Below, one piece after another: positions 1-6,515 of a stretch of DNA of 9,240 nucleotides (within the stretch, counting starts at the first letter, position 1; each line of letters opens with the position of its first letter). The notes beneath the pieces are model-generated. The model had not been told where the DNA came from. It saw only the letters and a program-made list of their open reading frames with translations, and ran no database searches. Source of the DNA: Acidobacteriota bacterium. Lineage in GTDB: Bacteria; Acidobacteriota; Terriglobia; Terriglobales; Acidobacteriaceae. The stretch spans positions 1 to 9,240 of the forward strand of contig JAJZFR010000147.1 of assembly GCA_021805265.1 (NCBI GenBank), written 5' to 3'. A program made the translations under genes and the position numbers.

Positions 1-855
1 CCCGCGTTGATCTATCACGATCTGAACCTGATCGAGCGAATTCTGCGCGACCAGGTGAGCGATAATTTTTCGAATATCTGGGTGGATTCCGAGGCGGATT
101 ACGAGCGGATTGTGCGCTTTCTGAATCGCTTTTCGCCGGGTCTGGTGCGGCGCGTGAAGCTCTATACCAAGGAGATTCCGCTGTTTGAGCACTTCGGCAT
201 TCAGGACGAAATCTCGAAGGCCCTGCGCTCGAAGGTATGGCTGAAGAGCGGCGGTTCGATTGTCATCAACCAGACCGAGGCGCTGGTGGCTATCGACATC
301 AATACCGGCAAATATGTAGGCAAGACGGCGCGTCTCGAGGACACGATCCTGAAGACGAATCTGGACGCGATTCCCGAGATTGTGCGGCAGATCAGGCTGC
401 GCGACCTGGGCGGGATCATCGTGATCGACTTCATCGACATGGACGAGCGGAAGAATCGGACGCGTGTGCTGGGTGCGCTCGAAGAAGCGTTGAAGCAGGA
501 TCGCGCGCCGACCAAAGTTCTCCAGTTCAACGATTTTGGCCTGGTTGCGATTACCCGCAAGCGAGTGAAGCAATCGCTCGAGCGGACGCTCAGTGTGCCG
601 TGCCCGGTGTGCCAGGCGACTGGCATGGTGAAGAGTCCGACGACGGTGGCCAACGAAATCTATATCGAGATGCGCAAGATGCGCAAGCATTTCGATCAAA
701 GCGAGGTGACGCTGCGGGTGCATCCGGAGACGGCCAAAGCGTTGAAGGCGAACAATGCGCGGTGGATGACCGAGCTGGAGGCGCTGGCGGGGAAGAATGT
801 GCTGATTCGGAACGATGCGACGCTTCATCCCGAGCAATACGATATTCAGGGCTGA
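1..855 (+). CDS. rng: Ribonuclease E/G family endoribonuclease, C-terminal part (5' end outside window)
   Basis: Single-strand-specific endoribonuclease of the RNase E/G family, acting in rRNA 5'-end maturation and mRNA decay in the cytoplasm. The reading frame is open from base 1, so 284 C-terminal residues are visible and the S1 RNA-binding domain must lie upstream. Numbering from the first visible codon, the DNase I-like catalytic core shows the motif AIDINTGKYVGK with Asp99 and the motif IIVIDFIDMD with Asp143, matching the two magnesium-binding aspartates of the family (Asp303 and Asp346 in E. coli RNase E). The zinc-link motif CPVC (Cys201, Cys204) follows, then the small domain. The protein ends about 80 residues after the zinc link with no long disordered scaffold tail, which fits RNase G or a short RNase E rather than the long enterobacterial RNase E. 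TTG at 7 is an internal Leu codon, not the start. An intrinsic terminator follows the stop. Family assignment is very secure; the choice between rng and rne is less so. Confidence 0.95.
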   Translation, partial: PALIYHDLNLIERILRDQVSDNFSNIWVDSEADYERIVRFLNRFSPGLVRRVKLYTKEIPLFEHFGIQDEISKALRSKVWLKSGGSIVINQTEALVAIDINTGKYVGKTARLEDTILKTNLDAIPEIVRQIRLRDLGGIIVIDFIDMDERKNRTRVLGALEEALKQDRAPTKVLQFNDFGLVAITRKRVKQSLERTLSVPCPVCQATGMVKSPTTVANEIYIEMRKMRKHFDQSEVTLRVHPETAKALKANNARWMTELEALAGKNVLIRNDATLHPEQYDIQG

Positions 856-886
856 GCAACCTTGTTGTCACAGAATGTTTCCAATG

Positions 887-924
887 GGCCAGGATGTACT
901 TTGATGTACATCCTGGCCATTTTT
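887..924 (+). terminator. Intrinsic terminator after the RNase E/G gene
   Basis: A perfect 13-bp inverted repeat (GGCCAGGATGTAC at 887-899, its complement at 906-918) with a 6-nt loop is followed directly by ATTTTT (919-924). It sits 31 nt after the ribonuclease stop codon. Stem length, perfect pairing and the T run make a rho-independent terminator the natural reading. Confidence 0.88.
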
Positions 925-1193
925 CGGAATACTATGGACTTTCCGAAAGCCGTCAAGATGGATTTTTCTTGAGAAAAAATCCAGTCAGCATGGTGATTCT
1001 GGACTACATCCTTCCGGAAAATGCCGTGGCCCATGTTTTCTGGTTATATTTTCGGCATGGAATGTTGATCGGGTGAAGCGATTCCAATCGGGCGCAACTT
1101 TTCATGTCATTTGGTGTCAAACGCATAGGTGAATCCCGCATCTGACCAAGACAGACGCGAAGCTCGAACAGAAACGAAGTTCAAACTCACATT

Positions 1194-1199
1194 GAGGTG
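1194..1199 (+). promoter_or_regulatory. Ribosome binding site of the outer-membrane barrel gene
   Basis: GAGGTG lies 5 nt before the ATG at 1205 and is the only good Shine-Dalgarno match near the candidate starts. It supports this ATG over the internal ATG at residue 15, and it keeps the positively charged n-region of the signal peptide. Confidence 0.7.
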
Positions 1200-1204
1200 C
1201 ATCC

Positions 1205-2071
1205 ATGTCCCACCCATTGCGTAACTCGATTTTTCGTCCCGCGAGCATGACTGCTCTGGTTGCAGCCTGTATGTTGGCGCTCGCCACCTCTTCCCCTGGT
1301 CGCGCACAGGAGGGCCACGCTGCGGACGGAGTCGCCACTTTTTCGAGTTCTTCGGCGGCCATGCCGAGCACGGATGGCGCTCTGAATCTGACCGAAGGAC
1401 TGACCGCGCTGCCTGCTGCGCCCGAGCCAGCCGCTGCCGGGGGTGGTCAGGTGTATCACGGGTATAACGCCCACCACACGGGCTGGAAGTATCACCTGAC
1501 ATTCGAGGGCGGCGGCGGTGCGGATGCGCCGGTTGGTGGCGACTCGAAGGTGATTACCTGGGGTCCGGATGTGACGTTTGGCGCGGGCTGGAAGTTTACC
1601 AACCGCATCAGCGCGCTGATCGAGTACCAGTTCATCGACGACAAACTGCCGGGTGGGTTGATCTCTGCGGCTGGAGCTCAGGGTGGCAACGCGCATATCT
1701 GGTCCTTCACCGTCGATCCTGTGATTGATCTGTTTCCCAAGCACGCCAGCGATGCTTATCTTACCGGCGGCGGCGGATTCTATCGCAAGCTGACCAGCTT
1801 TACCGATCCTCAGCCAGTGCAGTACTGCTACTACTTCTGCTATGGCGGCTACCAGAACGTGACTGTGAACCACTTTTCGAGCAATCAGGGCGGGATGAAT
1901 GTCGGACTCGGTCTGACACATCGTCTGGGTAGCCCGGATACCGGCGGCGTAAGCAGGCTGCGGGTGTACATGGAAGCCCGTTACCTTTGGATCGATACGC
2001 CTGGCAAAGGAACTGAGAACGGACTGGGCAAGACTGATCTGGTTCCGATCACCATTGGCTTACGCTGGTAG
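1205..2071 (+). CDS. Outer-membrane beta-barrel protein (OmpA-like/OMP_b-brl fold), function unknown
   Basis: A 288-residue protein exported to the outer membrane. Residues 1-35 form a Sec signal peptide: basic n-region, hydrophobic stretch at about 15-28, and likely cleavage after the Ala of SSPGRA or just beyond. Residues 36-85 are a low-complexity Ala/Pro/Ser/Gly linker. From about 94 to the end, alternating polar and hydrophobic stretches with glycines and aromatic girdle residues suggest about eight strands (for example 96-102, 119-127, 131-142, 165-174, 184-195, 229-240, 252-262, 280-288). The chain ends in PITIGLRW, a terminal aromatic beta-signal as recognised by the BAM machinery. 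Cys208 and Cys212, in a Tyr-rich segment predicted to be a loop, could form a disulfide. There are no catalytic motifs. The size fits small OmpA/OmpW-like barrels; the cargo or role cannot be read from the sequence. It is transcribed alone between two terminators. Confidence 0.85.
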   Translation: MSHPLRNSIFRPASMTALVAACMLALATSSPGRAQEGHAADGVATFSSSSAAMPSTDGALNLTEGLTALPAAPEPAAAGGGQVYHGYNAHHTGWKYHLTFEGGGGADAPVGGDSKVITWGPDVTFGAGWKFTNRISALIEYQFIDDKLPGGLISAAGAQGGNAHIWSFTVDPVIDLFPKHASDAYLTGGGGFYRKLTSFTDPQPVQYCYYFCYGGYQNVTVNHFSSNQGGMNVGLGLTHRLGSPDTGGVSRLRVYMEARYLWIDTPGKGTENGLGKTDLVPITIGLRW

Positions 2072-2093
2072 TCGCAGCGTATCCACGCGCCTG

Positions 2094-2119
2094 CCATGCC
2101 GGACGCCTCCCCGGCATGG
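2094..2119. repeat. Inverted repeat overlapping and competing with the terminator stem
   Basis: CCATGCCGG (2094-2102) and CCGGCATGG (2111-2119) form a perfect 9-bp stem with an 8-nt loop. The loop contains the 5' arm of the terminator, and the 3' arm uses the terminator loop, so the two hairpins cannot form at once. Confidence 0.75.
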
Positions 2120-2133
2120 GAGGCGCTGTTTTT
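2104..2133 (+). terminator. Intrinsic terminator of the barrel gene
   Basis: CGCCTCCC (2104-2111) pairs with GGGAGGCG (2118-2125) across a 6-nt loop, followed by CTGTTTTT ending at 2133. It lies 32 nt after the stop of the barrel gene. The T run overlaps the stop codon of the convergent minus-strand membrane protein gene (2132-2134). There is no T run on the minus-strand exit side, so it should act mainly for the plus strand. Confidence 0.82.
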
Positions 2134-2554
2134 ACAGGACGCCGAGAATCTTCAATCGAAGCAGCCCGCCGACGACTACAGCGCAAGGTGTGAGAGCAAC
2201 GAGCAGAAGCGTGAACCACACCGGGTAACTCACGGTTGATGGACGCGAGTCGATGTGGGATTGCACGGCGCTGAAGGCAGCGAGCAGCAGGACGATCAGG
2301 GCCAGTGCCAGAGAGTGAATCAGCGGGTTTTCGCGGGACAAAGTGGCTGTTACATATCCTCCGGCCAGGGCTGCTGCAAGCGAGTATGCCAAGTTAATCC
2401 AGAGGTTGATCCCGAGGTAGCTGCGGCGCGCCGGGACGGTTTGCGACGGTGCCTGGTGCAGGAAGCGCCCGACGACAAGCGTTGCCAGCGCGAGGATCGC
2501 AGCCACGGTTGCAAATCCGGCCAGCAAGGCAAGGAACGTATGCAGGATCAGCAT
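2132..2554 (-). CDS. Small integral membrane protein of unknown function, four predicted helices
   Basis: A 140-residue, strongly hydrophobic protein that I do not recognise. Four membrane segments can be seen at about 3-30, 50-73, 79-97 and 112-133. The connection after helix 1 is basic (PARR at 41-44), and helix 2 is rich in small residues (AAALAGGYVTA), suggesting close helix packing. No transport, enzymatic or signalling motif is visible. The start is well supported: AGGAG at 2562-2566 sits 7 nt before the ATG. The gene overlaps the end of the preceding 133-residue gene by 7 nt, so its Shine-Dalgarno is inside that gene and translation is probably coupled. It is the last gene of the unit that starts with the M24 peptidase. 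Its stop lies in the T run of the convergent terminator. Confidence that it is a real gene is high; its function is unknown. Confidence 0.8.
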   Translation of the reverse strand: MLILHTFLALLAGFATVAAILALATLVVGRFLHQAPSQTVPARRSYLGINLWINLAYSLAAALAGGYVTATLSRENPLIHSLALALIVLLLAAFSAVQSHIDSRPSTVSYPVWFTLLLVALTPCAVVVGGLLRLKILGVL

Positions 2555-2949
2555 GGTTTGTCTCCTGCGATCTGCTGGAGAAATGCGCGCGCCAGGCGTG
2601 GTTCTCCGGGGTCAGCCTCGCCGTGGATCGAGCAGAGGTCGAGAAACTGCTCGATCAGGGCACTGGCCGCTTGCTGGCCGTCTTCCTCGTACTGCTGCGC
2701 GTGGAGTGACTGGAGAGCAAAGGCCAGTTGACGGAGCTGCTCTGCTTCGGGCCAGGGCTGCTGTGGCGCGGCGTCGCCTAGCTGTTCCAGTTTCAGATGG
2801 TCGAGGCTGGCAAAGAGTCCGCGGCGCCCTCGGGAGCACTCTTCGAGGCAAGCCAGAAGCTGGGCGCGAAAAATCTGCTGAAGCTGGCCGAGTTCGAGTG
2901 TTGCCGCGCTGCCAGGCGCTGAGGAATCTTCTTCGTCAGACTCATACAT
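2548..2949 (-). CDS. Small soluble helical protein of unknown function
   Basis: A 133-residue protein with an acidic, probably disordered N-terminus (MYESDEEDSS) followed by mainly helical sequence. A segment near 31-46 reads LLACLEECSRGRRGLF, then comes PWPEAEQLRQLAFALQ around 65-80, and a helix near 95-108 leads to a conserved-looking tail. The Cys pair (Cys34, Cys38), the Gly-Arg-Arg-Gly turn and the single Trp followed by an acidic helix resemble small uncharacterised helical proteins I have a general impression of, but I cannot name a family. No signal peptide or membrane segment is seen. The gene begins 6 nt after the stop of the M24 peptidase gene and overlaps the next gene by 7 nt, so the three are almost certainly co-transcribed. 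Its own Shine-Dalgarno is weak (only a GAAG-like stretch inside the end of the peptidase gene), which points to translational coupling. Confidence 0.75.
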   Translation of the reverse strand: MYESDEEDSSAPGSAATLELGQLQQIFRAQLLACLEECSRGRRGLFASLDHLKLEQLGDAAPQQPWPEAEQLRQLAFALQSLHAQQYEEDGQQAASALIEQFLDLCSIHGEADPGEPRLARAFLQQIAGDKPC

Positions 2950-2955
2950 GGGGTT

Positions 2956-4320
2956 TTACTTCGTCGCTTTCATTGCCGCTTCCACATCTTCGGCGGTGTG
3001 TGGCAGGCTGGCGATCATGTCGATGAGCTTGCCGTCCTGACCAACGATAAAGACGTCTTCGATGCGGACGCCGAGCTTTTCCTCGGGGATGTAGACGCCT
3101 GGCTCGATGGTGAAGACCATGCCCGGACGGAGGACGGCGGGGTAGCCGGATGGGTCGTGAACATCGATGCCGACCATGTGGCCGAGGCCGTGAATCCAGT
3201 AGTCGCTGAGCGGCTCGCCGTGCAGCCCTTTGCCGTGGTCGTGGATGTACTGCCAGGCGACGGTGTCGAGCGAGTTGGGGTCGCGCCGGTATGGATCGTT
3301 GAGGGTGGACTTGCCCGCGACAAAGGCTGCTGCTGCGGCGCGCTGTGCGCCAAGCACGACGTTGTAGACCTCGCGCTGGCGGTCGGTGAAGTGGCCGGAG
3401 ACGGGCACGGTGCGGGTGATGTCCGAGGCGTACATGCTGTATTCGCAGGCGGCATCGACCACGACGACATCGCCCGCCGCCATGGTGGCGGAGTTTTCGG
3501 CATAATGCAGCTCGGTCGAGTTGATGCCGGAGCCGACGATAGGGGCGTAGGAGGGGCGCTCGCAGCCGTTTTCCATCATCCGCGCGATCATCTTTCCTGC
3601 AATGGCGCGCTCGGTGACGCCGGGTTTGACGGAGCGCAGCATCAGGCGCTGCGCATCGATCGAGGCGTCGGCGGCCTTGCCGAGGAGGGCCAGTTCCTCG
3701 GGGTCTTTGAAGAGGCGCAACTGCGTCGTGAGGAGGGTAAGGTCGTGGGGGGTGAAGTTCGCGGCCTCGCCCAGAGTGGTCGATGTCCAGTTCAGCAGCG
3801 CGCTTGACTGGGTCGAGTCGGGGTGGGTCCAGAGATTGGCGGAAAGAGGCCGGTCGGCGGTGATCAAGGCATTGAGTACGCCGGGCAGCGAGGTCATGGG
3901 CATGACTTCATCGACGCCCGATGTTTTGGCCGCGCCGGGGGTAGCCGCGTCGAGCTTGATGCCGGTGTATTTTTCCATGCGCAGGTTGCGGGTGGGCAGG
4001 AAGAGAATCTCGCGGTATGCGTGGGCGGGAGTGGCGTTCTGCTCCGCGCCGACGACCATCAGAGCGGCTCCTGGCTCGTTCCAGCCGGTCAGGTAATAGA
4101 AGTCCGCGTCCTGGCGGTAGGGCATGAAATCGAGCAGCGGCTCTTCGGCGGCAAAGAGGATGGCAACCCCGCCATGGAGCCTGGCAGCGAGCGCAACACG
4201 GCGATCATGGTAGGTGGACGCGGGCTGCTTTTCGAGAGCGGAAAGGCCGATTGTGAGGAGGGAGGCAAGCAGAAGGAAAAACGCGACCAGATGCAGGTTT
4301 CGAGATATGGTTCGGGGCAT
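2956..4320 (-). CDS. pepP: Exported Xaa-Pro aminopeptidase-like metallopeptidase, family M24B
   Basis: It probably removes the N-terminal residue from peptides with proline in position two, using two divalent metal ions. The 454 residues comprise a hydrophobic export signal at about 9-28, with cleavage plausible after Ala28 (GLSA), and an aminopeptidase P N-terminal domain at about 36-170, with the typical stretch DADFYYLTGWNEPGA. The pita-bread catalytic domain runs from about 205 to the end. All five metal ligands are visible: Asp289 (VVVVDAACEY), Asp300 (YASDITRT), His381 (GLGHMVGIDVHD), Glu406 (FTIEPGVY) and Glu421 (GVRIEDVF). His388 matches a conserved active-site histidine of the family. 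E. coli PepP has the same domain order (441 residues) but no signal sequence. The ATG at 4320 has AGAGG (4329-4333) 8 nt upstream. Two small genes follow with almost no gap. The family is certain; the exact specificity (aminopeptidase P versus dipeptidase) is inferred. Confidence 0.92.
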   Translation of the reverse strand: MPRTISRNLHLVAFFLLLASLLTIGLSALEKQPASTYHDRRVALAARLHGGVAILFAAEEPLLDFMPYRQDADFYYLTGWNEPGAALMVVGAEQNATPAHAYREILFLPTRNLRMEKYTGIKLDAATPGAAKTSGVDEVMPMTSLPGVLNALITADRPLSANLWTHPDSTQSSALLNWTSTTLGEAANFTPHDLTLLTTQLRLFKDPEELALLGKAADASIDAQRLMLRSVKPGVTERAIAGKMIARMMENGCERPSYAPIVGSGINSTELHYAENSATMAAGDVVVVDAACEYSMYASDITRTVPVSGHFTDRQREVYNVVLGAQRAAAAAFVAGKSTLNDPYRRDPNSLDTVAWQYIHDHGKGLHGEPLSDYWIHGLGHMVGIDVHDPSGYPAVLRPGMVFTIEPGVYIPEEKLGVRIEDVFIVGQDGKLIDMIASLPHTAEDVEAAMKATK

Positions 4321-4387
4321 GGAATTAGCCTCTGCGATTCATCGCCCGGTGTCAAGAAGATGCATCGCGGAGGGGAGATCGAAGACG

Positions 4388-4424
4388 ACAAAGGCAGAGC
4401 AGGGAATTGCTCCCGCTCTGCCTT
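4388..4424 (-). terminator. Intrinsic terminator after clpX
   Basis: On the minus strand AAGGCAGAGC and GCTCTGCCTT (outer arms 4391-4400 and 4415-4424) form a perfect 10-bp stem. It is extended by an inner 4-bp GGGA/TCCC stem after a one-base bulge, with a 5-nt loop. The minus-strand exit side continues as TTTG. It starts 24 nt after the clpX stop. The T run is short, but the stem is very strong and the position is typical. Confidence 0.8.
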
Positions 4425-4448
4425 GGGCAGAGATTGAAGATGCGTTCG

Positions 4449-5726
4449 TCAGCCGGCTTTTTCGAGCAGCGAGAGGGACAGGTCGCGGCGCTCGACCATC
4501 TCCCGCGTGATTTCCAGATCGCGCACCCTCTTGCTGTTGGGCAGGTGGTACATGAGGTCGAGCATCAGCTCTTCGAGAATCATCCTGAGGCCGCGCGCGC
4601 CGACCTTGCGATGAAGGGCCTCGCGGGCGACGGCCGAAGTGGCGTCGGCGGTGAAGTGAAGATGCACATTCTCGTATTCAAACAGGCGTTGGTATTGCTT
4701 GAGAATGGCATTTTTGGGTTTGGTGAGAATCTCGACCAGGGCGGCTTCGTCCAGTTCATCGAGGACGCCCATGACCGGGAGCCTGCCGACGAACTCCGGG
4801 ATGAGTCCATACTTGATGAGGTCCTGCGGCTCGATCTGGCGAAGCAGCTCGGTGTCGCGATGCGGGCGGAGGGCGATTGCGCCGTCCGGCTCGGAGGCGT
4901 CGCTGGCCTTGAATCCGAGGGCTTTCTTGCCAACACGCCTGCCGATGACGCGCTCGATGCCGACAAAGGCACCGCCGCAGATGAAGAGGATGTTGGTGGT
5001 ATCGACGGCGGTAAATTCCTGATGGGGATGTTTCCGCCCACCTTGCGGCGGAACGTTGGCTACAGTGCCTTCGAGAATCTTGAGGAGAGCCTGCTGAACG
5101 CCCTCGCCGGAGACATCGCGGGTGATGGAAGGATTTTCGTCCTTGCGCCCGATCTTGTCGATCTCGTCGATGTAGATGATGCCGTTCTGGGCGCGGGTTA
5201 CGTCACCATCGGCAGCCTGGAGCAGCTTGAGGATGATGTTCTCGACATCCTCGCCGACGTAGCCGGCTTCCGTGAGGGTCGTTGCATCGACAATGGCGAA
5301 GGGTACGTCGAGCATCTTGGCCAGCGTGTGCGCGAGAAGGGTCTTGCCGGAGCCGGTGGGCCCGAGCAGAAGTATGTTGGACTTTGCCAGCTCGACTTCG
5401 TTGTTGCGCATGCGATTCATCTGGATGCGCTTGTAGTGGTTGTAGACCGCGACGGCGAGCTTTTTCTTGGTCTGGTCCTGACCGATGACGTATTCGTCGA
5501 GAAAGGCCTTGACCTCCTGTGGCTTGGGGAGGTGGGCCGGGGAAGTGGAGGGTGTCGCTTCGCTGCGGTCATCCTCGAGGATGGAGTTGCAGACGGCCAC
5601 GCACTCGTCGCAGATATAGGCGCGCGGGTAGTCGCTGGGCGAGGAGATGAGCTTGGCGACGGCGTCCTGTGATTTGTGGCAGAACGAACATCGCAATGTG
5701 TCTTCCGGTCCCGAGCGGGTTTTCAT
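4449..5726 (-). CDS. clpX: ClpX, AAA+ unfoldase subunit of the ClpXP protease
   Basis: An ATP-driven hexameric unfoldase that recognises tagged or misfolded proteins and threads them into ClpP in the cytoplasm. It has 425 residues (424 in E. coli). The N-terminal zinc-binding domain has Cys13, Cys16, Cys39 and Cys42. The AAA+ core has Walker A GPTGSGKT (122-129), pore-1 loop GYVG (155-158), Walker B IIYIDEID (183-190), the RKH pore loop (231-233), a ClpP-docking LGF tripeptide (270-272), the arginine-finger region EFVGR (Arg315) and sensor-2 GARGLR (376-381, Arg378). Every expected motif is intact. The ATG at 5726 has AAGGA (5737-5741) 10 nt upstream. It follows clpP by 22 nt and is followed by a hairpin terminator, so clpP-clpX form one unit. 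The identification is secure. Confidence 0.98.
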   Translation of the reverse strand: MKTRSGPEDTLRCSFCHKSQDAVAKLISSPSDYPRAYICDECVAVCNSILEDDRSEATPSTSPAHLPKPQEVKAFLDEYVIGQDQTKKKLAVAVYNHYKRIQMNRMRNNEVELAKSNILLLGPTGSGKTLLAHTLAKMLDVPFAIVDATTLTEAGYVGEDVENIILKLLQAADGDVTRAQNGIIYIDEIDKIGRKDENPSITRDVSGEGVQQALLKILEGTVANVPPQGGRKHPHQEFTAVDTTNILFICGGAFVGIERVIGRRVGKKALGFKASDASEPDGAIALRPHRDTELLRQIEPQDLIKYGLIPEFVGRLPVMGVLDELDEAALVEILTKPKNAILKQYQRLFEYENVHLHFTADATSAVAREALHRKVGARGLRMILEELMLDLMYHLPNSKRVRDLEITREMVERRDLSLSLLEKAG

Positions 5727-5748
5727 GGCTGCTGCATCCTTCCCAGAG

Positions 5749-6354
5749 TCAAATCGAAACCGCCGGGGTGCGCGGTCGGTCGATGATTTCGTCGATAATG
5801 CCGTATTCCTTGGCCTGCGGAGCGTTCATGATGAAGTCACGCTCGACATCGCGCTCGATGCGCTCGAGGCTTTGACCGGTGTGTTTGGCCATCAGAGTGT
5901 TGGTGATCTCACGGATACGGAGGATTTCACGGGCGTGAATGTCAATGTCTGTCGCCTGTCCGCTGAGGCCGCCCATGGATGGCTGATGGATGAGAATGCG
6001 CGAGTTGGGCAGGGCGAAGCGCTTGCCTTTGGTGCCGGAGAGCAGGAGAAACGCGCCCATGCTGGCAGCCTGACCGATGCAATAGGTGACCACATCGTTC
6101 TTGATGAACTGCATGGTGTCGTAAATCGCCAGCCCCGCCGTGATGGAGCCGCCCGGCGAGTTGATGTAGAGCTGAATGTCCTTTTCCGGGTCTTCGCCGG
6201 AGAGAAAGAGCATCTGGGCGACGATCAGATTTGCGATCTGGTCGTCAATGGGCGTGCCGAGGAAGATGATGTTGTCGCGAAGAAGACGCGAGTAGATGTC
6301 GTAGGCGCGTTCGCCGCGACTCGTCTGCTCGACCACCATGGGAACTAATGCCAT
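5749..6354 (-). CDS. clpP: ClpP, ATP-dependent Clp protease proteolytic subunit
   Basis: A serine peptidase that forms the two-ring, 14-subunit degradation chamber capped by ClpX. It has 201 residues, normal for the family. The catalytic triad is visible as Ser98 (GQAASMGAF), His123 (LIHQPSMGG) and Asp173 (VERDF). The oxyanion-loop motif NSPGGSI is at 65-71, and the head-domain signature GQATDIDIHAREIL at 132-145. The N-terminus MALVPMVVEQTSRGERAYDIYSRLL begins near the mature E. coli protein's start, so little or no propeptide is present. The start is chosen for length; its Shine-Dalgarno is weak (GAGAGA roughly 10 nt upstream), and Met6 is a possible alternative but has no better site. It lies 161 nt after tig and 22 nt before clpX, the standard order for these genes. 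Confidence 0.98.
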   Translation of the reverse strand: MALVPMVVEQTSRGERAYDIYSRLLRDNIIFLGTPIDDQIANLIVAQMLFLSGEDPEKDIQLYINSPGGSITAGLAIYDTMQFIKNDVVTYCIGQAASMGAFLLLSGTKGKRFALPNSRILIHQPSMGGLSGQATDIDIHAREILRIREITNTLMAKHTGQSLERIERDVERDFIMNAPQAKEYGIIDEIIDRPRTPAVSI

Positions 6355-6378
6355 TGCGCTATTCTCTCACTTTGCCCT

Positions 6379-6394
6379 GTTCCCCGCAGGGAAC
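6379..6394. repeat. Small hairpin in the leader of clpP
   Basis: GTTCCC (6379-6384) and GGGAAC (6389-6394) form a 6-bp perfect stem with a CGCA tetraloop, 24 nt before the clpP start codon. No T run follows on the minus strand (AGGGCAAAG), so it is not a terminator. It may affect message processing or translation of clpP, or may have no role. Confidence 0.5.
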
Positions 6395-6515
6395 GCCTGG
6401 GAATATGTTTCCGAGTAGTAACTGTTGCGCCTGACCGGCTCTTCCAGTCCGTGTGTTTCGGGAAAAATCCGTTGCCGAAAGCCACCGACCAGTCAGACAA
6501 GTGCTCAGCGAAGAC

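Larger units (their letters stand above)
856..1204. other. 349-nt intergenic region, AT-richer than its surroundings, several hairpins
   Basis: No convincing gene is seen on either strand. After the ribonuclease terminator there are two further inverted repeats: TTTCGGAA (922-929) with TTCCGAAA (941-948), and TGGATTTTT (959-967) with AAAAATCCA (975-983). A TATATT hexamer at 1045-1050, preceded by TGG, could be a -10 element for the barrel gene. I see no acceptable -35 at the right distance, so I do not call a promoter. About 20 nt before the barrel gene the sequence returns to normal composition and ends in its ribosome binding site. Confidence 0.6.

Noticed and set aside
7..9. TTG at base 7 as the start of the RNase E/G gene
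   Set aside because: The frame is open to base 1, and the visible part begins in the middle of a family-typical domain, so it is an internal leucine codon.
237..1076. A 279-codon plus-strand frame overlapping the RNase E/G gene and running into the intergenic region
   Set aside because: A shifted frame of the ribonuclease gene with an Arg/Asp/Gly/Ala-rich composition and no domain. It also runs through the terminator hairpin.
1187..1921. A 244-codon minus-strand frame opposite the barrel gene
   Set aside because: Antisense to a gene with signal peptide, ribosome binding site and terminal beta-signal. No start site support and no recognisable domain.
4350..4355. Perfect TTGACA (minus strand) upstream of the M24 peptidase start
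   Set aside because: A promoter is expected here after the clpX terminator, but at 17 nt the hexamer is GAGGCT. The best candidate, GGCTAA at 19 nt, would put the transcript start at the ATG. Too weak to call.
4407..5672. A 421-codon open frame on the plus strand opposite clpX
   Set aside because: It lies wholly antisense to clpX, whose every motif is intact. The protein is an Asp/Gly/Val-rich shadow typical of the reverse strand of GC-rich genes, with no recognisable domain.
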